A stretch of DNA of 36,769 nt from an uncultured Prevotellaceae bacterium (GTDB taxonomy: Bacteria; Bacteroidota; Bacteroidia; Bacteroidales; Bacteroidaceae): positions 1-36,769 of the forward strand of contig OMWI01000037.1 in the NCBI GenBank assembly GCA_900314715.1, written 5' to 3'. Each line of letters starts with the position of its first letter. The stretch's first letter is position 1. A program made the translations under genes and the position numbers. This document shows, piece by piece, positions 7,401 through 15,385 of the stretch. The notes below the pieces were generated by a model. The model was given only the letters and a program-made list of their open reading frames with translations. It did not search any database and was not told the origin of the DNA.

Positions 7401-9604
7401 CCGCCACCACCACCTGCAACACTGCCACCATCAACTGGACGGGAGCAGCCGAACGCTACAAGCTGCGCTACAGGCCGACAATCCTCAACCCCGACTATTT
7501 CACTGGTTTTGAAAACGGATTGACCGACGGCTGGACAACCATCGATGTCGATGGCGACGGCAACTGCTGGGATGTGACGAGCGACATACCAGACTATGCC
7601 CACAGCGGAACAGTATTCGTGTCATCGGCAAGCTATCTCAATGATGCAGGCGTACTTACCCCCGACAACTGGCTTGTCTCTCCACGACTGCCACTCAATG
7701 GCATATTGAAGGTGTGGATGAAAGGACAGGATACCAACGATTTCCAGGAGCATGTTGCCATCTATGTCTCCACCACCGGAAACACAGTGGCTGACTTCAT
7801 CGACATCGTATTGCCTGAGACCGTCGTCACCAACGAGAACACCGAATACACCGCCAATCTGAGCCAGTATGCAGGAGAGCAAGGCTACGTCGCCATCCGC
7901 CACTTCAACTGCACCGACCAGTTCCGTCTCGATGTTGACGACTTTGGCTTGTATGTTGCCAATTCGCCATCCGGGGAGTGGCAGGAGATAGACGTCACAG
8001 GGACGAAGGCAGTCATCAACGGTCTCCAACCTGGTACAGACTATGCCTACCAGGTCGTAGGCATCGTGGGCGAAGAGAGTTATCCATCAGCCGTAGCTGT
8101 CATGCAAACCGAAGAAGATGTGCCTAAGGTGACCAAAGTCAGCGTAGCACCTCAGCAGACCACTGCCCAAGTGAGCTGGGAGGGCTATGGCCACAGCTAC
8201 AACGTGCGCTATGCCGTCGACATGGCCACCGAGAACACAGCCAAGGTGACGCTCACCGCAGGTGATGTGTGGGAAGACCACTCGGGCTACCAGATGCTGC
8301 TCGATAAGGATGCCAACACCTTCGGACGCATCATACCGACTATCGGGCCCCTGACGGACCCTGGCGATGCTTCGGCCGACGATTATGCAGAATTTGAATA
8401 CAAGATTCCCGAATATGCCGATGGTGCCGTGACGACCCATAACATTGTCTTCAAAAACAGCGTCACCATCGATATTCCTGCCGGCACCTACGACTGGTGC
8501 ATCACCAATCCCTCACCCGCCATCGAAATGATATTCATTGCATCAGCTCACGGCAACATCGGTGGACGAAAGGACAACTACGTCTTCGAGGCAGGCAAGC
8601 ACTACGAGTTCAACGTCAGCCTCGATGGCGACTACGACCGAGTGGATGTCATCGCAATGCCCATGTATGGCGAATGGACGCAGCAGACGGTGGATAGCGG
8701 TGAGCTCGCCACCCTTCTCAGCGGACTCGCTAAGGGCACGAAGTATGTGGTGCAAGTGCAGGCGGTACTTGCCAACGGCAAGACCTCTGAGTGGAGTTCA
8801 GTAGAGAAATTCACCACCCTTGGCGATGGAGAGATTGCTTTATACGACGACTTCGACAATCAGGATGTGATAGGCGAAAATGATGGCAAAGAGGTCCATG
8901 TTACCCTCCAGGGCCGCAAGCTATATAAGAACGACAAGTGGAATGCACTCTGTCTGCCATTCAACACAGAACTGACAGGTGTTTTAGCAGATGCTACGCT
9001 TATGGAGTTGGACACCGAGGATGGCAGTTATGAACATGTGACGGGCTTCGAGAACGGCACGCTCTACCTGAACTTCAAGCCTGCCAACACGATCGAAGCA
9101 GGCAAGCCATACATCATCAAGTGGGCAGATACAAAAGAAGTCATCGAGAACCCTGTGTTCGAAGGCGTGACCATCGTGGGAGATGAGCCAGGCAGTTTCA
9201 CCAGCAAGGACGGAGCGGTGAGTTTCACAGGCAATTATAATCCTGTCAACTTCGGCAACGAGGGTGACAATAGCAAGCTCTACCTTGGCACAGACAACAA
9301 ACTCCATCATCCCGACAACAATCTGACCATCGGCTCCTGCCGTGCCTTCTTCCAGCTGGGCAATGGTGCAAGCCTTGTGGGTGACGTGAATGTTGACGGC
9401 GCGGTGGACATTACCGACGTTGTCCAACTCGTGAACATCATCCTCGGCAAACAAACGGAGGTAACCAGCTCGGCTGACGTGAATGGTGACGGCACAGTGG
9501 ACATCAGAGATGTGGTTAGACTTGTGAATATCATCCTCGGCAATGATTCACCTTCTATTCTTAAAATCAACAATGTCGTTACCAATGTGGAAATTGATTA
9601 TTAG
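4472..9604 (+). CDS. Large exported GLUG / gingipain-type adhesin / dockerin protein, 1710 aa
   Basis: Start chosen at ATG 4472 because it gives a clean signal peptide (residues 1-23, ending QTAWA) and lies downstream of the -7 box. Three homologous GLUG blocks begin near residues 27, 300 and 633, each with 'G.GTE..PY.I....DW..L', 'F.G.FDG.GHTLT.NY' and 'GG.VG' turns. An InlB-like repeat (~560-630) lies between blocks 2 and 3. Then come fibronectin-III-like strands (~973 on), a cleaved-adhesin-type domain (~1010-1160, with 'DNWLVSPRL'), another Fn3-like strand and a DUF2436-type module (~1260-1395, 'GYQMLLDKDANTFG', 'DWCITNPSP'). The last two are modules known from gingipain/HagA haemagglutinins of Porphyromonas. 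Near the C-terminus is a type-I dockerin with two calcium loops (DVNVDGAVDITD, DVNGDGTVDIRD; ~1636-1690). Adhesion to host or matrix ligands is a family-based inference. Codons are strikingly GC-rich compared with the AT-rich genes to the right. Confidence 0.88.
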   Translation: MNRNRILWTLLFAFFAYVQTAWAQWTGSGTETAPYQISTVDDWITLCTNVNKNSSNYSGKFFKLMADITVSEEFTGAPTKMVGRGENVNFRGTFDGGGHTLTVNYVDNSDENACAPFRFIRNATIKNLHVAGNITKNHKLFAGGLVGVAYGTCHISNCHSSVEIHGHNGDCSSGGFIGELGSSSDPDDTYIDNCFFDGRLEGTHSNCWGGFIGWVEDEPDAYITNCLFSPAHVYVNDEGNKTFARGSDIHLTNCYYKHLLTDAQGCTKARDMDNETLRMKLGEAWEVYAGRVLPIMTPRSLTGEGTEQSPYIIATFDDWHRLATNVALGESYNGKHFLMTRDISVSRVVGTHPGGDTYNAFQGIFDGDGHTLTVNYTTNAEFCGPFCYTYGATIKNLITTGTINTSQKHAGGVVGRNGTSRLTLSNVASNLTINSSFRGSAEHGGLVGYAINADIIGSAFTGSLLGENSTGCAGLVGWKTNTANTSVNITDCLFAPTSVTVGTTNAYSLVRNSSGGTVNVTNSYYTQPLGTSQGKQARSIIAGQYVTMQNASAATEYTVSGITSYVVGIKYNDVLYAGEGDVVNLTLGYVFEDGFESKGFHVNAGTFAGEDNPYTLTMPNRDVLVSANIDVTPWEGDGTEASPYLISYTSQWELLAEGVAVGTDYSGKHFQLANDLTVNRMVGIDGQHAFNGIFDGGGHTLTLNYSATADYAAPFRFVDGATIRNLTVAGTITTSKKFAAGIIGQAAGIVTINHCRSRVTINSSVNGDGTNGGFVGVMQSGETTISGSLFDGSLLGQLANNNGGFVGWTTNGDSLRIENSIFAPSEVSMLGDKTFARCNSGEHPAITNSFYTEIFGDVQGKRIYKTEEEVADNGLYYTLNAFDKTYYGKVIVTMQVAFDQTDEEIKPVATIMTEDGILIPDEGIYTLDCRHDEVTDNYTITVTAVANAPFPIPNAQLVGSKTFEYTVVGMYAPKGLTATTTCNTATINWTGAAERYKLRYRPTILNPDYFTGFENGLTDGWTTIDVDGDGNCWDVTSDIPDYAHSGTVFVSSASYLNDAGVLTPDNWLVSPRLPLNGILKVWMKGQDTNDFQEHVAIYVSTTGNTVADFIDIVLPETVVTNENTEYTANLSQYAGEQGYVAIRHFNCTDQFRLDVDDFGLYVANSPSGEWQEIDVTGTKAVINGLQPGTDYAYQVVGIVGEESYPSAVAVMQTEEDVPKVTKVSVAPQQTTAQVSWEGYGHSYNVRYAVDMATENTAKVTLTAGDVWEDHSGYQMLLDKDANTFGRIIPTIGPLTDPGDASADDYAEFEYKIPEYADGAVTTHNIVFKNSVTIDIPAGTYDWCITNPSPAIEMIFIASAHGNIGGRKDNYVFEAGKHYEFNVSLDGDYDRVDVIAMPMYGEWTQQTVDSGELATLLSGLAKGTKYVVQVQAVLANGKTSEWSSVEKFTTLGDGEIALYDDFDNQDVIGENDGKEVHVTLQGRKLYKNDKWNALCLPFNTELTGVLADATLMELDTEDGSYEHVTGFENGTLYLNFKPANTIEAGKPYIIKWADTKEVIENPVFEGVTIVGDEPGSFTSKDGAVSFTGNYNPVNFGNEGDNSKLYLGTDNKLHHPDNNLTIGSCRAFFQLGNGASLVGDVNVDGAVDITDVVQLVNIILGKQTEVTSSADVNGDGTVDIRDVVRLVNIILGNDSPSILKINNVVTNVEIDY

Positions 9605-9676
9605 TGATTTTTGTCTCGGACAATGATGAACAGAAATCCGAGGCAAAAAACATCCATAATTGAAGGAATTAATCAA

Positions 9677-9716
9677 CACAGCCTCCATGCACATCGTATG
9701 GAGGCTGTGCCGTTTT
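9677..9716 (+). terminator. Intrinsic terminator after the GLUG-dockerin gene
   Basis: CACAGCCTCCAT (9677-9688) pairs perfectly with ATGGAGGCTGTG (9698-9709) across a 9-base loop, followed by CCGTTTT. A weaker hairpin precedes it at 9610-9647 (TTTGTCTCGGA / TCCGAGGCAAA). Confidence 0.75.
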
Positions 9717-9780
9717 GATGTCTTCCCATATCACATCGGCTTTCAACTACATCCTTATAAGATGCGCTCCATGCACAAAA

Positions 9781-9843
9781 AAACCTAATTGGGTGATTTG
9801 AAAACGTAATTTGGATAATAAAATCTGTAATTTGTATACATGA
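9781..9843. repeat. 21-bp phased array upstream of the DUF362 operon
   Basis: Three consecutive 21-bp units start at 9781, 9802 and 9823. Their first 13 bases are AAACCTAATTGGG, AAACGTAATTTGG and ATCTGTAATTTGT. The shared TAATT lies at the same offset in each unit. The -7 box at 9862 falls where a fourth unit would end. Confidence 0.6.
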
Positions 9844-9861
9844 GATTTGCGTATTTTTTTT

Positions 9862-9869
9862 TATTTTTG
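9862..9869 (+). promoter_or_regulatory. -7 box TATTTTTG of the DUF362-TonB receptor operon
   Basis: A perfect TAnnTTTG match 60 bp before the ATG at 9929. No -33 element is at standard spacing; the 21-bp array occupies that region, which hints at activator-dependent transcription. Confidence 0.6.
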
Positions 9870-9928
9870 CATCGTGAAAAGAAATAGAAAGAAACATATA
9901 TCATTAACGGAGAAAACTAGATTATACA

Positions 9929-10894
9929 ATGAAGAAAATGAGAATGATGGCTGCCGCTCTGATGCTGATGATTACGGCAGTGGCCTTCGGGCAAAGCAAG
10001 GTTTACATGACTAAGGAGATTACACCTGAGTCATTAGTGAAAATATACAAGGCATTGGGCGTGGAAGCCAAAGGACGTGTAGCCGTGAAGATTTCGACGG
10101 GTGAAGGTGGCAACACACACTATCTGAAACCAACGCTCATCCGTCAGTTAGTGGATGAAGTGAACGGCACCATCGTTGAATGTAACACAGCTTATGGCGG
10201 TTCACGTCAAGACCCTAAAAAGCATTGGGAAACGATACATGAACATGGTTTTGATAGCATCTTCGCCGTAGATTTGATGGACGAGTTCGGACAGATTCGC
10301 ATTCCCGTTCAAGACAAGAAACACTTGAAATACGACATTGTAGGCGAACATCTTGCCAACTACGACTTCATGATTAATCTGGCTCATTTCAAGGGTCATG
10401 CTATGGGCGGTTTCGGTGGTGTGATGAAAAATGCCTCCATCGGTGTGGCTTCTACTGCAGGCAAGTGCTATATACACTCAGCAGGCAAGACCGATGACCC
10501 CAAGAAAGCATGGACACCCGAATATCTCGCTGCAGGTAAAACACAAGACAACTTCCTTGAGTCGATGGCAGCAGCCGCACAAGCCGTTCATAACTATTTC
10601 AGTGGACGAGTTATCTATATCAACGTAATGAACAATATGTCGGTTGATTGCGATTGCGACGGACATCCCGCCAAGCCCGAATTGAAGGATATGGGCATCA
10701 TGGCATCCCTTGATCCTGTTGCTGTTGACCAAGCTTGTCTCGACATGGTATTCAATTATCAAGGTAAGCCAGGCGATGATAACAAGCCACTCATTCAACG
10801 TATCAATCGTCAACACGGTACGTATATCACCGATTACGCAGAACGGATAGGATTCGGTTCGAAGAAATACGAACTCATCAATATTGACAAATGA
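9929..10894 (+). CDS. Exported DUF362 domain protein, 321 aa
   Basis: A signal peptide (residues 1-21, ending AVAFG) is followed by one DUF362 domain covering nearly the whole protein. Typical motifs are 'GRVAVKISTGEGG', 'NLAHFKGHAMGGFGGVMKNASIG' split over residues ~150-173, and near the end 'DPVAVDQACLDMV'. A CDCDGHP motif (Cys241 and Cys243) could bind a metal or cofactor. Many DUF362 proteins also carry ferredoxin-like 4Fe-4S motifs; none is seen here. The biochemical role of the family is unsettled. The stop codon overlaps the start of the TonB-dependent receptor gene (ATGA, 10891-10894), so the two are translationally coupled. A shared uptake or cofactor role at the outer membrane/periplasm is inferred. 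Confidence 0.85.
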   Translation: MKKMRMMAAALMLMITAVAFGQSKVYMTKEITPESLVKIYKALGVEAKGRVAVKISTGEGGNTHYLKPTLIRQLVDEVNGTIVECNTAYGGSRQDPKKHWETIHEHGFDSIFAVDLMDEFGQIRIPVQDKKHLKYDIVGEHLANYDFMINLAHFKGHAMGGFGGVMKNASIGVASTAGKCYIHSAGKTDDPKKAWTPEYLAAGKTQDNFLESMAAAAQAVHNYFSGRVIYINVMNNMSVDCDCDGHPAKPELKDMGIMASLDPVAVDQACLDMVFNYQGKPGDDNKPLIQRINRQHGTYITDYAERIGFGSKKYELINIDK

Positions 10895-12834
10895 TAAAGA
10901 GATTGTTTTATGTGCTCATCGCTTTGGCTATGGGCACTTTTTTATATGCCTCTCCCACCCCAATTCCAGGAGGGATTGTTAAGACGCCTGATGTTACAGA
11001 TACCATCACATCATCAAATAAAACTTCTCTTTCTTGGGAGAGAGTTGGGGAAGATTTACCTGATGTGGTGGTGACAGGTACACGCAATGCCGTTGACGTT
11101 CGACACCTACCAATGACTGTAACGGTTATCGGACGTGAGAAGTTGACTGAACAATATCAGCCTTCTATATTACCTACGGTGATGCAACAGGTACCAGGAT
11201 TGATGGTTACCAGTCGTTCGATGATGGGCTATGGTGTATCGACGGGAGCCGCTGGTGGAATCAATCTACGTGGCATTACGGGCGGTGCAGGTCAATTGCT
11301 TGTTTTAATAGACGGTCACCCTCAATACAACGGTGTCTATGGTCACCCCATCAGCGACAGCTATCAGACTTTGATGGCTGAGCGAGTGGAGATACTTCGC
11401 GGACCAGCATCGGTGCTGTATGGAAGTAATGCGATGGGTGGCGTTTTGAATATCGTCACCCGTTCGATGCATGAAGATGGCGTGAAGACCAGTATCAATC
11501 TCGGTGCAGGTAGTTATGGAACTATTCAGACGGAAGCCTCCTATCAGGTGCGCAACGGTAAATTTTCATCCACCGTATCTGCTCAGTATGGTCGTACAGA
11601 CAATCACCGTCCTCGTATGGGTTTTGAACAATATGGCGGTTACCTGAAACTCGGCTACGACTTTACGGAGCATTGGAATGCCTATGTCGATGCAGACATC
11701 ACGCATTTCAACAGCAGTTATCCAGGTGCCGTGAGCATTCCGTTGTATGATGCAGACCAATGGATTACGCGTGGTGTGGTCTCGGCTGCATTGGAAAACC
11801 ACTATAACCGCACAAGTGGAGCGCTGAGCGTTTATAGCAACTTCGGACGTCATAAGATTGACGATGGTACAGCTAATCCCGCACAACCTACACAACGTTT
11901 CTTCCGTTCGAAAGATGCATTGACAGGTATCTCTTGGTATCAGAGCGCCCAACTATTTGAAGGCAATCGCCTAACCGTAGGAGTTGACTATCAACATATC
12001 TACGGTAAGGCTTACTACACGTCGAAGCAGACTGGTGAGGTTCTCGATACCCCCAACAAACAGAGCGGCAAATCGCATCGCAATGAGATAGCTGGATATG
12101 TAGACTTCCGACAAGATATCCTTAAATGGCTGACCGTTGATGCAGGTCTGCGCATCGACCATCATTCTATAACTGGTACGGAATGGATTCCACAAGCAGG
12201 TATTGTTGTGCGCCCAATGGTTACAGGCGAAGTGAAAGCGATGGTAAGCAAAGGTTTCCGTAATCCGACAATGCGCGAGATGTATCTCTATCCACCCTCT
12301 AACGAGGAACTGAAACCTGAGCGAATATGGAACTACGAACTGTCGTGGAAGCATAGACTTGGTGCATTCAACTACGGAGCCAATTTGTATTATATAAAAG
12401 GTGACAATATGATTCAGACCGTCAATCGCAAGAACGTGAACACGGGCGTAATAGAAAACTATGGCGTAGAGTTGGAAGCCGCCTACCACATCAACAACTA
12501 TTGGTCAGTAAACACGAACCACTCCATATTGCACATGGAACATCCCGTCATTGCAGCACCAACCTACAAAGGATTTCTTGGCGCTAACTACCATTACAAC
12601 AAATGGACTATCGTGGCAGGATTGCAATACATCAATGGCCTCTACACGGCTGTAGGAGACAACGAGCAAAAGGAGAATTTCTGTTTGTTGAACGCCACCG
12701 TTTCTTATGCCATATGGAAAGGGCTCAATCTTTGGATACGCGGAGAGAATTTGTTGGCGCAAAGCTATGAAATCAACCTCGGCTATCCCATGCCCAGAGC
12801 TACGTTCATGGGTGGTATCAACTGGAATTTCTAA
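10891..12834 (+). CDS. TonB-dependent outer-membrane receptor, 647 aa
   Basis: A signal peptide (about residues 1-21) is followed by a TonB-box-like stretch (LPDVVVTGTR). The plug domain comes next (~60-190; 'GLMVTSRS', 'INLRGITGG', 'QLLVLIDGHPQYNGVYG', 'VEILRGPASVLYGSNAMGGVLNIVTR'), then a 22-strand-type barrel ending in an aromatic residue (GGINWNF), as expected for outer-membrane insertion. The length and lack of an N-terminal carboxypeptidase-like domain place it with BtuB/FepA/heme-type receptors, not SusC. The ligand (cobalamin, heme, siderophore or metal) cannot be told from sequence. It overlaps the DUF362 gene by 4 bp, which is its clearest functional link. Confidence 0.9.
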   Translation: MIKRLFYVLIALAMGTFLYASPTPIPGGIVKTPDVTDTITSSNKTSLSWERVGEDLPDVVVTGTRNAVDVRHLPMTVTVIGREKLTEQYQPSILPTVMQQVPGLMVTSRSMMGYGVSTGAAGGINLRGITGGAGQLLVLIDGHPQYNGVYGHPISDSYQTLMAERVEILRGPASVLYGSNAMGGVLNIVTRSMHEDGVKTSINLGAGSYGTIQTEASYQVRNGKFSSTVSAQYGRTDNHRPRMGFEQYGGYLKLGYDFTEHWNAYVDADITHFNSSYPGAVSIPLYDADQWITRGVVSAALENHYNRTSGALSVYSNFGRHKIDDGTANPAQPTQRFFRSKDALTGISWYQSAQLFEGNRLTVGVDYQHIYGKAYYTSKQTGEVLDTPNKQSGKSHRNEIAGYVDFRQDILKWLTVDAGLRIDHHSITGTEWIPQAGIVVRPMVTGEVKAMVSKGFRNPTMREMYLYPPSNEELKPERIWNYELSWKHRLGAFNYGANLYYIKGDNMIQTVNRKNVNTGVIENYGVELEAAYHINNYWSVNTNHSILHMEHPVIAAPTYKGFLGANYHYNKWTIVAGLQYINGLYTAVGDNEQKENFCLLNATVSYAIWKGLNLWIRGENLLAQSYEINLGYPMPRATFMGGINWNF

Positions 12835-13343
12835 TTAAAACCATTTCCAAATATGTTATGGAAATTCGCAATTTTGCCCCCCAAAAACGGGCACTATTTC
12901 AAAATGATTTAGACTTGGTCGAAAATATGGGAATCTGAAGGGATTTTGTTAATCGACTGATTATCAGTACAATAACCATCCTTCACAATTATAGACAGGC
13001 TATAAAACCGTAAAAAAGACGCCAAAAGACATGTTTTTGGGTGTTCATAACGTATAATTCTGCCACTCATAACACATATATTTACGGTCACAAAGTAATA
13101 CTTTAGCTGTTATAACTCATAACATTTTTCAGAAAGATGTATAATAACATGCGTTTTAACTCATTATTTCGCTCTTCCAACTCTATATTGCAAGAAAATC
13201 CAGACATTATTTTGTTAAGATGTATGACATATTGATTGTGGATGTTGTACAACAAACAATAAGATTTAGAAGATTTAACGACTTAAAACAACATATTTTA
13301 GATAAACAAGCGTTTATAATATAGACTCAAATATAAATCATCA
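12835..13343. other. Gene-free AT-rich intergenic region
   Basis: About 510 bp without a credible gene on either strand. It holds a small hairpin right after the receptor gene (ATTTCCA/TGGAAAT, no strong T-run). CATAAC words occur 22 bp apart at 13046 and 13068, possibly a decayed 22-bp array over 13043-13130. I found no convincing promoter for the gene at 13344; its control elements should lie here. Confidence 0.5.
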
Positions 13344-14969
13344 ATGAGCATGAAATCCATCATTACCAATTTGAGGGTGTTAGTAATCTCAGTTTTCTCC
13401 ATGTTCTGTTTGGGAGTATTTGCAATCCCTGCCACTATCGGAATGGAACTCAACAAGAAAGTGAAGAAGAAGGAAGTGCCACAATTGCTGAACTATCCAA
13501 GCGCGGAACTGAGCGAGTATCGCTTACATGGTGGCGAAGTGGTAATCAAGGGGCATATCCTTGTGCCAGAGGAAGCAAAAGGCGAAAAGATTCCTGAGCT
13601 TAACAAACTGAATGGTGTCATCAAAGTCATCATGCGCGACTACATCGTCCGTAAGGAGAAGACTCAGCTCATCGAATTTAATCCCGACGGAACTTTCACG
13701 CTCAATGTCCGCTTGCCTTACCCCATGTTTTTGTTGATTCATCCTGTGACGATGGTGTATGCTTGTCCAGGGGATACGCTGGAGATGACTTTGGACCCCA
13801 CAAAGCGAAAGCGCGAAGAGGCGTTCACATGGGATGGGACAGGACTGAGCGGCGAAGTGACCAAGTTGTACGATAAGATAAGAACAACCTACTGCGATTT
13901 CCCAGAGAAAGACAACATTCACGAAAAGGGACCTGACTCGCTAATGACGTGGAGGGATTTACAGGTGGCTTGTCTTGATGAGATGGTACGAAGGATGAAC
14001 ACAGGTCTGCCAGAACTTGAAGGCTGTTCACCCTTGGCATCTGATATCCTACGGACATATATTATCTCACAACACTTGGAACATATTTGCCGCTACTACA
14101 TGCTTACAGACATGGAAAACATAGATAGAGAGACTTACTGGCAGCAGTTCTTCAGTTTCGTTGCGCCTCGTGAAAAATATCTGCTCGACAATCCGCTGCT
14201 GATGATTGCCGGCGAAGAGTTCTTTTTCAACTATGTTGAATATACTGTTATGCGCCCCTTGCATGGCAGAGTCATTAATTATTTGCCTTTCGACTACGAC
14301 CCCAAAATAGCAGAAACTATCGCACAGGAGAAGGTCGTTTATAGTCGCGAGTTCAGAAGAAATGCCATGAACAAGTTGAACGACAAACTGCACATCAGTC
14401 CCACCGACTTCAGCGCACAGGTGTGCCAGCTTCGCGCCATCTTCAGCACTATGGATTGGCACGGAGACAACTATGACCAAGCCGCCGATGAAGTAGCTGC
14501 TGCTATGTCAGTTATCTCCCATCCCGAACTGATACGCCGTGCCATACTGACCTATCGCGACTATGTGAAGGAGAAAGAGATAAAGGTGGACGAACAAAAG
14601 CCAATGACAAAGGGCGACAGCATCTTCCAACGCATCATCGAACCATACAAGGGCAATGTGCTTTATGTTGATTTTTGGGAAATGTCGTGCGGACCTTGCC
14701 GAGCAACAATGCTCCACATGCGTGATGAGGTGGAGGCCAACAAAGACAAGCCCGTGAAGTATCTCTATATTACTGACGACACGCCTGAGCATTGCAAATC
14801 ATTCCTTGAACCCAACAACATCCAAGGTGAGCATATTCACATCACTCGTAGCGAATGGGGCTATTTACAAGAGAAGTTCCAATTCAGCGGTATCCCCTTC
14901 GTCTTGCTCTTCGACAAGCAGGGCAAACAACGAGAAAACGTGACGGTGGAACAATTGCTGAACGAGTGA
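13344..14969 (+). CDS. Exported thioredoxin-fold (TlpA-like) protein, 541 aa
   Basis: A hydrophobic N-terminal segment (residues 8-27, ending GVFA) is a signal peptide or anchor. About 400 residues with no clear family follow, containing a DUF4369-like beta region (~55-150) and a mostly helical part. The C-terminal ~115 residues form a thioredoxin-like domain: 'VLYVDFWEMSCGPC' with redox Cys449-Gly-Pro-Cys452, and the cis-Pro loop 'FSGIPFVLLFDKQG'. Such proteins act as periplasmic thiol-disulfide oxidoreductases in Bacteroidetes. The CGPC site suggests a reducing role; the substrate is unknown. It is monocistronic and followed by a strong terminator. Start at Met1 or Met3 cannot be separated. 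Confidence 0.85.
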   Translation: MSMKSIITNLRVLVISVFSMFCLGVFAIPATIGMELNKKVKKKEVPQLLNYPSAELSEYRLHGGEVVIKGHILVPEEAKGEKIPELNKLNGVIKVIMRDYIVRKEKTQLIEFNPDGTFTLNVRLPYPMFLLIHPVTMVYACPGDTLEMTLDPTKRKREEAFTWDGTGLSGEVTKLYDKIRTTYCDFPEKDNIHEKGPDSLMTWRDLQVACLDEMVRRMNTGLPELEGCSPLASDILRTYIISQHLEHICRYYMLTDMENIDRETYWQQFFSFVAPREKYLLDNPLLMIAGEEFFFNYVEYTVMRPLHGRVINYLPFDYDPKIAETIAQEKVVYSREFRRNAMNKLNDKLHISPTDFSAQVCQLRAIFSTMDWHGDNYDQAADEVAAAMSVISHPELIRRAILTYRDYVKEKEIKVDEQKPMTKGDSIFQRIIEPYKGNVLYVDFWEMSCGPCRATMLHMRDEVEANKDKPVKYLYITDDTPEHCKSFLEPNNIQGEHIHITRSEWGYLQEKFQFSGIPFVLLFDKQGKQRENVTVEQLLNE

Positions 14970-15000
14970 GAATAATCATACCCCCGCCTATTCACGTCAA

Positions 15001-15037
15001 AAACCGCATACGTTATATACCCCGTATGCGGTTTTTT
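15001..15037 (+). terminator. Intrinsic terminator after the thioredoxin-fold gene (bidirectional)
   Basis: AACCGCATACG (15002-15012) pairs with CGTATGCGGTT (15023-15033), followed by a T-run on the plus strand and preceded by A residues. It can therefore also stop the minus-strand transcript from 15157-15187. Confidence 0.8.
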
Positions 15038-15149
15038 AATAACTGTGTCTATAAAATAGCGAGGAGCCTCCTTTATCACAAAGAAGACTCCTCAGTGTTT
15101 TTTCATAGTGAAGATTAATAATTTGTTTTTGAATCAACGATTCAAGTAA
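15001..15149 (-). ncRNA. Candidate small RNA, about 145 nt
   Basis: A consensus minus-strand promoter (15157-15187) points into a region with no minus-strand gene of credible size. The predicted transcript starts near 15149. It opens with a perfect 7-bp hairpin (TTGAATC/GATTCAA, 15129-15145) and has a second long hairpin (15061-15093, 14 bp with two G-U wobbles). It ends at the bidirectional terminator 15002-15033. It contains only a 4-codon frame (MKKH). The 3' end could also reach into, and be antisense to, the thioredoxin-fold gene. I do not recognise the RNA family. Confidence 0.5.
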
Positions 15150-15156
15150 TCCTCTG

Positions 15157-15187
15157 CAAAGGTAACGATATTTTTCTTACCCACAAA
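15157..15187 (-). promoter_or_regulatory. Consensus minus-strand promoter of the candidate small RNA
   Basis: On the minus strand TTTG (15187-15184), a 19-bp spacer and TACCTTTG (15164-15157) match the Bacteroidetes consensus exactly. The start point is expected at about 15149. No minus-strand gene follows it. Confidence 0.75.
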
Positions 15188-15344
15188 TTATTCTGGTACT
15201 TTTTTTAATAAAAATGAAAAAAACATTCAAAATACTATTATTATAGCAAAAATCACCCTAATAAGCACATTAACAATCCAACAATTATAAATAATCAAAA
15301 GATGACAACACGCTAAATATCATAAAAAAACAAAGCACCTACAT

Positions 15345-15382
15345 AAAACAAAAACGCTACGACGGGAAAACATCGTAGCGTT
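15345..15382 (-). terminator. Terminator of the GT5-DUF4270 operon
   Basis: On the minus strand AACGCTACGA (15382-15373) pairs with TCGTAGCGTT (15362-15353) across a 10-base loop, followed by TTTGTTTT. It lies 4 bp after the stop of the 42-aa gene. Confidence 0.8.
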
Positions 15383-15385
15383 AAT

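Noticed and set aside
4472-9604. Cellulosome component
   Set aside because: A dockerin is present but no glycoside hydrolase or cohesin is in the window; the other modules are adhesin-like.
14861-15079. Minus-strand 72-aa frame with GTG start
   Set aside because: It overlaps two hairpins and the end of the thioredoxin-fold gene; no credible protein features.
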